The notes beneath the pieces were generated by a model that had not been told where the DNA came from, ran no database searches, and saw only the letters and a program-made list of their open reading frames with translations. Below, one piece after another: positions 8,348 to 16,207 of a stretch of DNA of 64,000 nucleotides. The stretch spans positions 186,001-250,000 of the forward strand of contig CAWJGF010000011.1 in NCBI GenBank assembly GCA_963842335.1, read 5' to 3'. Every line of letters starts with the position of its first letter. Position 1 is the stretch's first letter. The DNA comes from PALSA-600 sp963842335. Lineage in GTDB: Bacteria; Actinomycetota; Thermoleophilia; Gaiellales; Gaiellaceae. The position numbers and the translations under genes were made by a program.

Positions 8348-8782
8348 ATGGCCCGCCGCGACGTCGACAAGCTGCAGGAGGAGATCGAGGAGCTCTTCGC
8401 CGACCTCTGGCAGGTTCCGCGCTTCTCGGGGCTGCGGCACGGGTTCCGGCCGAATCTCGATTGCTTTCACACCGACGACCCGCATTCGCTGACCGTGGTC
8501 GTCGAGTTACCGGGCGTCTCCCCCGAGACCGTTCGGGTCGTCGTCGGCGAGCGTGTGATCGCGATCGCCGGCGAGCGCCTGCGCCCGAAGGTCCCGGGCC
8601 GCGTCTACCAGCAGATGGAAATCGAGTACGGCGCGTTCGAGCGGCACGTCCGCCTGCTCGAGGACGTCGATCCCGGGCGCGCACACGCGCGCTTCGAAGG
8701 AGGCGTGCTCACGATCGAGCTGCCGGTCGTCGACCATCCCCCGGCGGCCGGGCGAATCGCGATCGTGGTGGAACGCGTATGA
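8348..8782 (+). CDS. Hsp20-family small heat-shock protein
   Basis: This 144-residue alpha-crystallin-type chaperone is expected to hold unfolding proteins. The crystallin domain spans about residues 38-140 with VVVELPGVSPETVRVVV, an internal GERLRPK and the C-terminal ARFEGGVLTIELPV. The N-terminal arm is short. A TACCGT hexamer at 8332-8337 and GAGGA at 8341-8345 precede the ATG. The stop overlaps the lon start by four bases (ATGA), so chaperone and protease are made together, a sensible protein quality-control unit. Confidence 0.9.
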   Translation: MARRDVDKLQEEIEELFADLWQVPRFSGLRHGFRPNLDCFHTDDPHSLTVVVELPGVSPETVRVVVGERVIAIAGERLRPKVPGRVYQQMEIEYGAFERHVRLLEDVDPGRAHARFEGGVLTIELPVVDHPPAAGRIAIVVERV

Positions 8783-11205
8783 GCGATGCCTTCGAGCCGC
8801 CGGCGCCGCCGGAGCACGCCCTCGAGTTCCCCGCCGCTCTGCCGATCCTGCCGCTGAAGGAGACGGTCGTCTTCCCGCAGTCGATGTCGCCGCTCGCGAT
8901 CGGACAGGAGCGCTCGGTGCGCCTGATCGACGATGTCGTCGCGGGCGATCGCCTGCTTGCGCTCGTGGCCGCCCGCGACGGCTCGATCGAGTCGCCGGGT
9001 TGGAGCGACATCTACGACGTCGGCACGGTCGCGCTCGTCCACAAGATGATCAAGGTTCCAGACGGGACGCTGCGGATCCTCGTCCAGGGCCTCGAACGCG
9101 TGCAACTCCTGAACAGGCTCGATACCGACCCGTATCTGCTCGGTGAGTTCGGTGCGCTGCCCGACGTACTGCTCGAGACGCCCGAGGTCGAGGCGTTGAC
9201 CCGCAACGTGCAGGGCCTCTTCGCGCGGATCATCGGGCTCGCGCCGTACCTGCCCGAGGAGCTGCAGCTGGCCGCGGCGAATGTCGACGACCCGAGCGCG
9301 CTCTGCCACCTCGTGGCCTCGACCCTCCGTACGATCAAGACCGAGGAGCGTCAGGAGATCCTCGAGGAGATCGACGTCGAGGCCCGGCTGCGGCTGATCT
9401 CCGCGATCCTGAACCGCGAGCTCGAGGTCTTCGAGCTCGGCTCGAAGATCCAGTCGCAGGTGCAGTCGGAGATGGAGAAGGGGCAACGCGAGTACTTCCT
9501 GCGCCAGCAGCTGAAGGCGATCCAGCAGGAACTCGGTGAGAACGATCCGGAGCAGGCCGAGATCGCCGACCTCCGCGGACGGATCGAAGCGCTCGGGGAG
9601 CTTCCGGCGGAGGTACGCAAGGCGGTCGACCGCGAGCTCGGCCGGCTCGAGAGGCTGCCGTCGGCCGCCGCCGAGTACGGCGTCATCCGCACGTACCTCG
9701 AATGGATCATCACGCTTCCGTGGACGTCGTTCAGCGAGGACAACCTCGATCTCGAGCATGCCCGGGCGGTGCTCGACGCAGATCACTTCGACCTCGAGAA
9801 GGTGAAGGACCGGATCATCGAGTACCTCGCCGTCGCGAAGCTGCGGAACGAGATCTCGGGACAGATCCTCTGCTTCGTCGGCCCACCCGGCGTCGGCAAG
9901 ACCTCGCTCGGACATTCGATCGCGAACGCGCTCGGCCGGAAGTTCGTGCGCCTGTCGGTCGGGGGCGTGCACGACGAGTCCGAGATCCGCGGCCATCGGC
10001 GCACGTACATCGGCGCGATGCCGGGCTCGATCATTCGCTCGCTGCGCGACGCCGAGTCGGCGAATCCATTGCTCCTGATCGACGAGATCGACAAGCTCGG
10101 CAGCGACTGGCGCGGCGACCCCGCGAGCGCGATGCTCGAGGTGCTCGACCCCGAGCAGAACTCGACGTTCCGCGACCACTACCTCGACCTGCCGTTCGAC
10201 CTGTCGAAGACGCTGTTCATCTGCACGGCGAACACGCTCGACACGATCCCGGGCCCGCTGCTCGACCGAATGGACGTCATTCAGCTCTCCGGCTACACCG
10301 AGGACGAGAAGCTCGGAATCGCGAAGCGCTACCTGCTCCCGAAGCAGATCCGCCAGCATGGGCTGCGCAAGTCGCAGCTCGCGATGTCGGACACGATGCT
10401 GCGCACGGTGATCCGCGAGTACACACGCGAGGCCGGAGTCCGCAATCTCGAGCGCCGGCTCGCCGACATCTGCCGTAAGGCTGCAACTCGGGTAGCAAAG
10501 GGGCAGATGCGGAAAGCCCGCCTCGATGAGCAGCTCCTCCGCGAATGGCTCGGCGCGCGCCGGTTCTCGGGCGAGGTACGCAAGCGGACCTCGGTCCCGG
10601 GGGTTGCGACGGGTCTCGCGTACACCGTCGCCGGCGGCGACGTCCTGTTCATCGAGGCCGCCGCGTACCCGGGCAAGGGCCGCCTCACCGTGACCGGGCA
10701 GCTCGGCGAGGTGATGCAGGAGTCGGCGCAGACGGCGCACTCCTGGGTTCGCTCACATGCCGCCGAGGTCGGGTTGCCCGAAAGCTGGTTCGAGGAGCAC
10801 GACGTGCACGTGCACGTGCCGGCGGGTGCCGTGCCGAAGGACGGCCCATCGGCCGGCGTCACGATGGCGACTGCGATCGCCTCGCTCGTGCGCGGCGAGC
10901 CGGTTGCATCCGACGTCGGCATGACAGGGGAGATCACGCTGTCGGGCCAGGTCTTGCCGATCGGCGGGCTGCGCGAGAAGTCGCTCGCAGCACAGCGCGC
11001 GGGGTTGAAGCGCATCATCTTCCCCCGCGAGAACACGCCCGATCTCGACGACCTACCTCCTGAGACGCGCAAAGCGCTCGAGTTCATCCCCGCAGACACG
11101 ATCGAGGACGTGTTCGCGAACGCGTTCTCCGGTGCACGGCGCCGCGACGCGGCGCGGCGCCCGCAGGCCGTCGAGCGGGCGGCGGCGCTACCGCTGCGGC
11201 ACTAG
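8779..11205 (+). CDS. lon: ATP-dependent protease Lon
   Basis: This 808-residue LonA has three parts. The N-terminal substrate domain (LPILPLKETVVFPQSMSPLAIG) covers about residues 1-210, followed by a coiled region (QREYFLRQQLKAIQQELGE). The AAA+ module has Walker A GPPGVGKTS (about 369-377) and Walker B LLLIDEID (about 431-438). The protease domain has the Ser691/Lys734 dyad in PKDGPSAGVT and GLREKSLAA. It degrades damaged and regulatory proteins in the cytoplasm. Its stop TAG shares CTAG with the stop of the convergent lipoprotein gene. Confidence 0.97.
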   Translation: MSDAFEPPAPPEHALEFPAALPILPLKETVVFPQSMSPLAIGQERSVRLIDDVVAGDRLLALVAARDGSIESPGWSDIYDVGTVALVHKMIKVPDGTLRILVQGLERVQLLNRLDTDPYLLGEFGALPDVLLETPEVEALTRNVQGLFARIIGLAPYLPEELQLAAANVDDPSALCHLVASTLRTIKTEERQEILEEIDVEARLRLISAILNRELEVFELGSKIQSQVQSEMEKGQREYFLRQQLKAIQQELGENDPEQAEIADLRGRIEALGELPAEVRKAVDRELGRLERLPSAAAEYGVIRTYLEWIITLPWTSFSEDNLDLEHARAVLDADHFDLEKVKDRIIEYLAVAKLRNEISGQILCFVGPPGVGKTSLGHSIANALGRKFVRLSVGGVHDESEIRGHRRTYIGAMPGSIIRSLRDAESANPLLLIDEIDKLGSDWRGDPASAMLEVLDPEQNSTFRDHYLDLPFDLSKTLFICTANTLDTIPGPLLDRMDVIQLSGYTEDEKLGIAKRYLLPKQIRQHGLRKSQLAMSDTMLRTVIREYTREAGVRNLERRLADICRKAATRVAKGQMRKARLDEQLLREWLGARRFSGEVRKRTSVPGVATGLAYTVAGGDVLFIEAAAYPGKGRLTVTGQLGEVMQESAQTAHSWVRSHAAEVGLPESWFEEHDVHVHVPAGAVPKDGPSAGVTMATAIASLVRGEPVASDVGMTGEITLSGQVLPIGGLREKSLAAQRAGLKRIIFPRENTPDLDDLPPETRKALEFIPADTIEDVFANAFSGARRRDAARRPQAVERAAALPLRH

Positions 11206-11687
11206 GCGGGCTTCAGGACGAGCCCGGCGATCAGCTGCTTGCACGCGGCGTCCGAGCTCTTCGCATCACGGCGGCACAGCAGCTGCACCTCGCGCATGCC
11301 CCGCAGCACAAAGGTGTACTCGTCGACGTGGTCCCCGACCCGGACGGTGTAGCTGTGCGAGCGAATCCCGCCGGCAGTGACGGTGCTCGTGCCCGACACC
11401 GTCCCGTGCGACTGCTGCGCAACCTGGCTCATACGCGCCGTCAGCTCCTTCGCGACAGGCTGGAAGAGAGCCGCACTGTAGGGCTTGAGGAGCGGAAAGG
11501 TCGCGACCTGAACGAGATCCGACCCGTGAGTGGCGGAGACCTGCCGCTGTGCGTGTACGACCTTCCAGCCGCCCGGCGCCGTGAAACGGAAGCCCGGCCC
11601 GCTCACGAACTGCGCGTTGGTCGCGCCGGACCCGCCGCAGCCTGCGAGAATGAGCAGGGCCACAACGATCGTTCGTTTGCGCGCCAG
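11202..11687 (-). CDS. Putative lipoprotein of unknown function
   Basis: From a CTG at 11687 the product is 161 residues and begins MARKRTIVVALLILAGCGG, an ideal lipoprotein signal with lipobox LAGC (Cys17). The mature part (FRFTAPGGWKVVHAQRQVS, later VDEYTFVLRGMREVQLLCRR) looks like a secreted all-beta domain. The only in-frame standard start that is close is the ATG at 11738, which adds 17 residues. That ATG would share its CATG with the divergent gene's start codon. I prefer CTG, but this needs N-terminal data. Confidence 0.7.
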   Translation of the reverse strand: MARKRTIVVALLILAGCGGSGATNAQFVSGPGFRFTAPGGWKVVHAQRQVSATHGSDLVQVATFPLLKPYSAALFQPVAKELTARMSQVAQQSHGTVSGTSTVTAGGIRSHSYTVRVGDHVDEYTFVLRGMREVQLLCRRDAKSSDAACKQLIAGLVLKPA

Positions 11688-11736
11688 GTGGCGGGGTATC
11701 AGAGGCGAGGTAACGACGCGAAAGGATTTGAAGAGC

Positions 11737-12168
11737 ATGGCCAAGACAAGAGACAAGGTCTATGACGCGGCTGGGAACGTCAAACCCTACGTTGAGCGGG
11801 CGATGAACGACGAGAAGCTCCGCGACGACGTTCTGAGTGCGTTCGGCATCGCCAAGGACCTGTACAACGAGTTGCTGGGCGGCCGCGGTGCCGTCACGCT
11901 CGCGACGCGGGTGGCGACGGACGACGACATCCGTCTGAAGCTCAGGGACGCAATCGACGACCTGCGGAGTGCCGCGAACCGTGTGCAGGGGAAGAAGGAG
12001 CGGAGCAGCCGCAATGCGACGCTGCTCATCGTCGGCATCACGCTCGGCATTCTCTTCAACCCGGTCACGGGCCCGGAGACGCGCAAGTGGCTGAAGGATG
12101 CGATCGGCGGTGGCGACGAGTTCGGCGGGGACTACTCCTCCGGCAACTCGAACGGCGGTGCCTCGTAG
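11737..12168 (+). CDS. YtxH-like small membrane protein
   Basis: This 143-residue protein has an amphipathic, charged N-terminal region (VYDAAGNVKPYVERAMNDEKLRDDV). A single hydrophobic segment near residue 97 (NATLLIVGITLGILFNPVTG) and a short Gly/Ser-rich tail follow. The hydrophobic GI.FNPVTG segment resembles YtxH-type general stress proteins; the function is unknown. AAAGGA at 11721-11726 lies somewhat far upstream of the ATG at 11737. It runs divergent from the lipoprotein gene. Confidence 0.75.
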   Translation: MAKTRDKVYDAAGNVKPYVERAMNDEKLRDDVLSAFGIAKDLYNELLGGRGAVTLATRVATDDDIRLKLRDAIDDLRSAANRVQGKKERSSRNATLLIVGITLGILFNPVTGPETRKWLKDAIGGGDEFGGDYSSGNSNGGAS

Positions 12169-12176
12169 CCGAACGG

Positions 12177-13628
12177 CTACCCGCGGCCGAGATCGGTTTT
12201 CGGCGCGGGGATCGTCGGCACGAGAGTCTGCATCAGCGCTGACGGCTTCAGGGGCGTCAGCGCGCGCTCGAGCGATGACGGGTCGAGACCGTCGGCGGTC
12301 GAGATGTCGCTCATGCCGAGCAGGATCGCTCCGGGCTCGGGTGCCGCGGTCGCGCCGGCGATCGCGGGCGCCCAACCGGCCGCGATGGGGAACGGCAGAT
12401 CCTTCTGGTGCTGCCAGGCGTCGAGGTACGGCGTCGGGTCGACCGCGCCGTCGTAGCCGAGGTAGAGCAGCGAGACCGGGTGCACCTCGAAGTGCAGGTG
12501 GAACGGCGTGCCTTCTGCATCGCCGGTGTTCCCCATGAAGCCGACGACCTGCCCGGCCTTGACGCGCGCGCCGTTCACGGCCGCGGTCGAGAAGGCAGAA
12601 AGATGGGCGTAGTAGAACTGGTTCCCCTGCTCGTCGAGGATCCAGAGCCGGTTGCCGCCGATCTTGTTCCAGCCGACCGAGAAGACGGTGCCAGAGGCGA
12701 CCGCGACGAGCGGTTGGCCGAGTTGCCCAAAGATGTCGTCGCCGTGGTGATAGGTGACGTCGGAGCGCGCTGACCCGTATGAGTCGATGTACGACACCGG
12801 GCCGTAGACGGGGAAGACGTAGTGCCCCGCCGTCAGTTTCGGGTGCAGCCGGAGCGGCGAGACGGTCGGAGTCGAGTTGTTCTTCGGACGGAGACTCGGA
12901 AGATCCCCGACGGGCGCCTCGTCCGTGCCGGTGGAGTCGGTCGTCGTCGGCCCCGCCGGAGTCGTCTGCGTCGGAGCTGCGCGCGGCGCGGTCTGTGCCG
13001 CGGCCTCGGCGTAGCCGATCTGGATATCGCTCCCTGCCGGCAACCCGCCGTGATCCGCGGTCAGATGGACGTCCAGCTCCGTCACGAAACTCCGGTAGCC
13101 GCGCACACCATCGGGTGCGGTGCGATCGACGGTGACCACCCCGGTGCTCAGCTGCCCCCAGTCACCGAGTGCCACGTGTGGGGCGGTGACCGGCTGGCCG
13201 TCGGCAATCAGGTTCGTGACCGCGCTGCCGTTCGTGTTGCCGCCCGCGCCGGAGTAGCCGGTGCCCGCGGAGGCACGCGCCGTGACGGCGTCCGCCGTGA
13301 TCTCGCCTCCGAAGAGTGAAATCGCAGTGGCGTCACTCTCGGACTTCGCTGACGCGTTCGCCTGAACGCTCGTGGTGGCCGTGGCGGTCGTCGACTGCGC
13401 CGAGACGATCGAGGCGTCAGCGGGGTACGCGAAGGCACCGCCCGCAACAGGTGTCGCATCGGGTGGCGAGGTGACGGTCGGGGTGCTGGCCCCGGTGCTC
13501 GGCGGAATGGAGACGGTGATTGCCCACGCAGTCGCGCCCGCGCCCGGCGTGCGAGCAGGCCCCTCGGCCCCGGCCGGGCCGAGGATGAGCAGAGAAAGCG
13601 GGATGAGCAGGGCGAGGCGCCGAAACAC
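12177..13628 (-). CDS. Secreted M23 (LytM-type) metallopeptidase
   Basis: This 483-residue protein has an N-terminal signal peptide (VFRRLALLIPLSLLILGPAGA) and a Ser/Thr/Ala-rich region of about 220 residues. The C-terminal peptidase domain carries the Zn ligands in TYHHGDDIFG and HLHFEVHP, with GQVVGFMGNTGDA between them. Such enzymes cut peptidoglycan cross-links or activate amidases outside the membrane. The GTG at 13628 is chosen because the signal peptide starts there and AGGA lies just upstream; the ORF extends to 13733 without homology. Confidence 0.9.
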   Translation of the reverse strand: MFRRLALLIPLSLLILGPAGAEGPARTPGAGATAWAITVSIPPSTGASTPTVTSPPDATPVAGGAFAYPADASIVSAQSTTATATTSVQANASAKSESDATAISLFGGEITADAVTARASAGTGYSGAGGNTNGSAVTNLIADGQPVTAPHVALGDWGQLSTGVVTVDRTAPDGVRGYRSFVTELDVHLTADHGGLPAGSDIQIGYAEAAAQTAPRAAPTQTTPAGPTTTDSTGTDEAPVGDLPSLRPKNNSTPTVSPLRLHPKLTAGHYVFPVYGPVSYIDSYGSARSDVTYHHGDDIFGQLGQPLVAVASGTVFSVGWNKIGGNRLWILDEQGNQFYYAHLSAFSTAAVNGARVKAGQVVGFMGNTGDAEGTPFHLHFEVHPVSLLYLGYDGAVDPTPYLDAWQHQKDLPFPIAAGWAPAIAGATAAPEPGAILLGMSDISTADGLDPSSLERALTPLKPSALMQTLVPTIPAPKTDLGRG

Positions 13629-13683
13629 CGTCCTGCTGATTCTGCCAGTCCTGCGCGAACCCCTTCCTGCGGATACATGACAG

Positions 13684-13712
13684 TGAGAATCATTCTCAGC
13701 TAGGCTGGGGGC
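13684..13712 (+). promoter_or_regulatory. Zur/Fur-type operator and leaderless promoter of the zinc operon
   Basis: TGAGAATCATTCTCA (13684-13698) is a perfect 7-1-7 palindrome of the Fur/Zur operator type. It ends two bases before TAGGCT (13701-13706), which lies 6 bases before the GTG start at 13713. The repressor would therefore cover the spacer and -10 region and block transcription of its own gene and the ZIP transporter. Because the regulated gene is a ZIP transporter, zinc is the likely signal. Confidence 0.8.
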
Positions 13713-14123
13713 GTGAGTCCTCCCGGCGACCACGAGCTTGCGCTACCGGCTCGCGCCAGGGTGACGCCGCAGCGCCAGGTGGTGCTCGATGCCGTCGCCG
13801 GGCTCGACGCCGCATTCACGCCGATCGAGCTCTTCGACCGGGCGCGCCAGCTCGATCCGCACCTCGGCCTCGCAACGGTCTATCGCACGGTCGAGCTCCT
13901 ACGGCAAACCGGGTCGTTGCGCCAGCTCGTCCGCGACGGCCGGCCGACCTACGTGCGCTGTCACGCCGGCCACCATCACCATCTGATCTGCACGGCCTGT
14001 GGCGTCGTCGAGGAGACCGAGCTCTGCGCGGCGCCGTCGGCAGCGGAGCTCCGGAAGCGCCACGGGTTCCGCGCCCAGGAGCACCAGGTCGACATCTTCG
14101 GCCTCTGCGAGCGCTGCGGATGA
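13713..14123 (+). CDS. zur: Fur-family transcriptional regulator, probably zinc-sensing Zur
   Basis: This 136-residue Fur-family repressor has a winged-helix N-terminal half (VTPQRQVVLDAVAG, GLATVYRTVELLRQTG). Its C-terminal metal domain has HAGHHHHLICTACG (Cys93, Cys96) and CERCG (Cys132, Cys135), the structural zinc site. It should bind the palindrome at 13684-13698 when zinc is plentiful. The ATGA overlap with a ZIP zinc transporter supports Zur rather than Fur or PerR, but the metal is inferred from context. Confidence 0.88.
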   Translation: MSPPGDHELALPARARVTPQRQVVLDAVAGLDAAFTPIELFDRARQLDPHLGLATVYRTVELLRQTGSLRQLVRDGRPTYVRCHAGHHHHLICTACGVVEETELCAAPSAAELRKRHGFRAQEHQVDIFGLCERCG

Positions 14124-14842
14124 GCACCTGGATCGCCATCCCGCTCGCGGGACTGACCGCGTGCTCGACGTTCATCGGCGGCCTCGTGGCGCTGCGGGTG
14201 CGCAAGGACCTCACCGCGCTGATCGCGCTGACGGGTGGCGTGGTCGTCGCCGTTGCGCTGTTCGATGTGCTGCCCGAGGCGATCGACGCTGTCGGCAACA
14301 GCCGCCAGGTCACCTGGCTCGTCGGGGCAGGGTTCCTCGGGTTCTTTCTCGCCGAGCGCGCGCTCGTTCTTCATCACCGCGATGACGCCGAGCACGCGCA
14401 AGCTCATCCTCACATCGGCATGCTCGGCGCGTCCGCGCTCTCGCTGCACAGCTTCATCGACGGGCTTGGGATCGGGCTTGCGTTTCAGCTGAACTCCGGG
14501 ACGGGGCTGCTCGTGTTCGTCGCCGTGATCTCGCATGACTTCGCCGATGGCATGAACACGGTGTCCTTCATCCTTCGCCAGAGCGGCGAGGTGAAGGCCG
14601 CGGTGCGCTGGCTCGCCCTCGATGCGATCGCGCCGGTGCTGGGAGCGATCGTCGGCTCGACCCTGTCGATCAACGAGCAGCACCTCGGCTACCTGCTCGC
14701 CGTCTACGCGGGCTTCTTCCTCTTCATGGGTGCGACCGACCTGCTGCCGGAGGCGCACGCCCACCCGTCGTTTCGGCGCGTCATGTTGACCGTCGCAGGC
14801 TTCGCAGCGACCGCCGGCATCGCCTTCGCCGCCACCCGGTGA
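14120..14842 (+). CDS. ZIP-family metal (zinc) transporter
   Basis: This 240-residue membrane protein has eight hydrophobic segments. The TM4 metal motif is SLHSFIDGLGIG (His110, Asp114) and the TM5 motif is VISHDFADGMNTV (His139, Asp140, Asp143). A His-rich loop (HHRDDAEHAQAHPH, about 85-98) lies between TM3 and TM4. ZIP proteins import zinc or other divalent metals. It is translationally coupled to the Zur-like gene by ATGA, so expression should rise on zinc starvation. Confidence 0.9.
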   Translation: MSTWIAIPLAGLTACSTFIGGLVALRVRKDLTALIALTGGVVVAVALFDVLPEAIDAVGNSRQVTWLVGAGFLGFFLAERALVLHHRDDAEHAQAHPHIGMLGASALSLHSFIDGLGIGLAFQLNSGTGLLVFVAVISHDFADGMNTVSFILRQSGEVKAAVRWLALDAIAPVLGAIVGSTLSINEQHLGYLLAVYAGFFLFMGATDLLPEAHAHPSFRRVMLTVAGFAATAGIAFAATR

Positions 14843-14876
14843 GCTGGCGACGACACCGCGAAGATTTACCGTCTCG

Positions 14877-14911
14877 TAACGGTGTCAGGCACCAGCCATG
14901 TCCCGGCGCGA
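14877..14911 (+). repeat. Intergenic dyad repeat, copy 1
   Basis: The core GGTGTCAGGCACC (14881-14893) is a near-perfect palindrome preceded by AAC. It is followed by AGCCATG and, after a gap, CGGCTGCACGG. The same arrangement recurs about 88 bases downstream in the same orientation, so this looks like a REP-type element rather than a simple terminator. Confidence 0.55.
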
Positions 14912-14964
14912 ACGGCTCGGCTGCACGGATCGCCCCCGTGTGTGGACGAATCGTCACACTCCCG

Positions 14965-14995
14965 CAACGGTGCCTGGCACCGGCCGTGGCGGCTT
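14965..14995 (+). repeat. Intergenic dyad repeat, copy 2
   Basis: The core GGTGCCTGGCACC (14969-14981) is a perfect palindrome around a central T, preceded by AAC. It is followed by GGCCGTG and later CGGCTGCATGG, matching copy 1 with a few changes. The changes mostly keep the dyad symmetry, which suggests selection for the folded or symmetric form. Confidence 0.55.
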
Positions 14996-15075
14996 CGGAC
15001 CCGGCTGCATGGGACCTGGCCGGTCACAGATTCGCCCGGCTCGGCGACCGGGGGTGTTGAGGCCCCGAGTGGGAT

Positions 15076-15480
15076 TCAGCCGAGTTGCTTCTTCGCGAAC
15101 TCGCGGAAGCGCTCGCGCGCCTCGTCGTCCGGGCCCATCGCCTCGTCGCCGGCATACCGCGGATCGGCGGCGACCTCTTCTGCGACCGCTCGCACCTCGG
15201 CGGTGACCGCATCTGAGTGCTTCGGGTCACGGAGCAGCGCGTCGATCCAGGTTTCGGTGCCGTCGTAGGACGGCACGTCGCTGTCGACGAGCAACTGGCC
15301 AAGCAGGATCCCGACCCGGATGTACGCGAACGTCCGGAACGCGAGGATCTTGTGTGGGCTCGCGACCAGCCGGTCGATGTCGGGATGTTCGGCCTGTACT
15401 TGCGCGACGATCGAGCCGATCGGCTCGTCGACGAGCGGGATCCAGATCTCGTCTGTCTCGGACATTCCGGAAGTGTTCAC
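15076..15480 (-). CDS. Hypothetical acidic protein
   Basis: This 134-residue soluble, acidic protein (ETDEIWIPLVDEPIGSIVAQ; C-terminal DDEARERFREFAKKQLG) shows no recognised domain. The GTG at 15480 overlaps the upstream TauE stop by four bases (GTGA), the common junction in this window. An ATG five codons later (15465) is the alternative. It is the last gene of the unit with the two TauE/SafE halves. Confidence 0.65.
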   Translation of the reverse strand: MNTSGMSETDEIWIPLVDEPIGSIVAQVQAEHPDIDRLVASPHKILAFRTFAYIRVGILLGQLLVDSDVPSYDGTETWIDALLRDPKHSDAVTAEVRAVAEEVAADPRYAGDEAMGPDDEARERFREFAKKQLG

Positions 15481-15845
15481 GATCCACGCCTCGCCCGCCA
15501 GACGATCTGTCCTGCCGTGCCGATCAGAAGGAGGCCGAAAAGGCGCCGCAGCACCGCCCCCGGCAGCGCTTCGGCGACGAACGCTCCGCCCAGGACACCC
15601 GCGATCGACGCGACGCCGACGATTGCGGCGACGCGGAAATCGACGTTGCCGTAGCGCCGCTGGCGCCATGTGCCGACGAATGCAGTCGGCAGGATCGCGA
15701 GCAGCGACGACGCCTCGGCGTGGAGCTGCGTGAGACCCAGACCGAGAACGAGCGTCGGCACGAACAGGATCCCTCCGCCTACGCCGAACAGTCCCGCCAG
15801 CATGCCCGCGAGCAGACCGATGAGCGCGATCAGCACAAGCGTCAT
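15477..15845 (-). CDS. Half-size TauE/SafE-family membrane protein (second of a tandem pair)
   Basis: This 122-residue, four-helix protein carries the family signature LLAGMLAGLFGVGGGILFVPTL at its N terminus. Full TauE/SafE exporters are about 250 residues, with this repeat twice. Here one repeat is a whole gene, directly followed on by its twin (ATGA overlap with the gene ending at 15842). The pair probably forms a heterodimer equivalent to a full exporter of sulfite, sulfonates or similar anions; the substrate is unknown. Confidence 0.82.
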   Translation of the reverse strand: MTLVLIALIGLLAGMLAGLFGVGGGILFVPTLVLGLGLTQLHAEASSLLAILPTAFVGTWRQRRYGNVDFRVAAIVGVASIAGVLGGAFVAEALPGAVLRRLFGLLLIGTAGQIVWRARRGS

Positions 15846-16186
15846 GCGAGGAGTCTCACCCCGACCGCTGTGAGCAGCACCGCGAATCCGATCGTCAGCC
15901 GCTCGACGGGGATCCGCTGCTGGAGGGTCGCGCCGAGCAGTACGCCCGCAACGGCCGGGATCCCGACGAGCGCCGCAGCGCCCGGCTTCAGCTCGCCGAG
16001 CACCGCATAGACGGCTGCACCTGCCGTCGATGAGATGAGGATCGCGGCCAACGACGTCGCAGACGCGCGGCGCTGGTCGAAGGCGAGAACCAGGACGAGC
16101 AGCGGAACGATCACGATGCCGCCGCCGACGCCGAAGAGCGCGCCGAAGAAGCCCGCGAGCAACCCGATCCCGACGAGCTTCGGCAC
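15842..16186 (-). CDS. Half-size TauE/SafE-family membrane protein (first of a tandem pair)
   Basis: This 114-residue protein contains the same repeat, LLAGFFGALFGVGGGIVIVPLL, and three or four membrane helices. It is the first gene of the unit. The GTG at 16186 lies 9 bases after TAGAGT (minus strand 16201 to 16196), which overlaps the otsB promoter. See the partner at 15477-15845 for the likely heterodimer. Confidence 0.82.
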   Translation of the reverse strand: MPKLVGIGLLAGFFGALFGVGGGIVIVPLLVLVLAFDQRRASATSLAAILISSTAGAAVYAVLGELKPGAAALVGIPAVAGVLLGATLQQRIPVERLTIGFAVLLTAVGVRLLA

Positions 16187-16207
16187 GACGTGCCTACTCT
16201 ACGCAGC
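16187..16207. promoter_or_regulatory. Divergent overlapping promoters (TauE half / otsB)
   Basis: CTACTCTA (16194-16201) reads TACTCT on the plus strand, 7 bases before the GTG at 16208. On the minus strand it reads TAGAGT, 9 bases before the GTG at 16186. The arrangement and the flanking CACGACG.GCCTACTCTA are nearly identical to the sigma factor/birA region at 48806-48823. Confidence 0.6.

Larger units (their letters stand above)
14843..15075. other. Intergenic region with two copies of a dyad repeat
   Basis: The 233 bases between the ZIP gene and a convergent hypothetical gene hold no credible coding frame. The two repeat copies at 14877-14911 and 14965-14995 are its only notable content. 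Confidence 0.5.

Noticed and set aside
8605..10740. A 711-residue frame antisense to hsp20-lon
   Set aside because: It mirrors the codon structure of lon, is rich in Arg, Asp and Leu without motifs, and has no promoter-like start.
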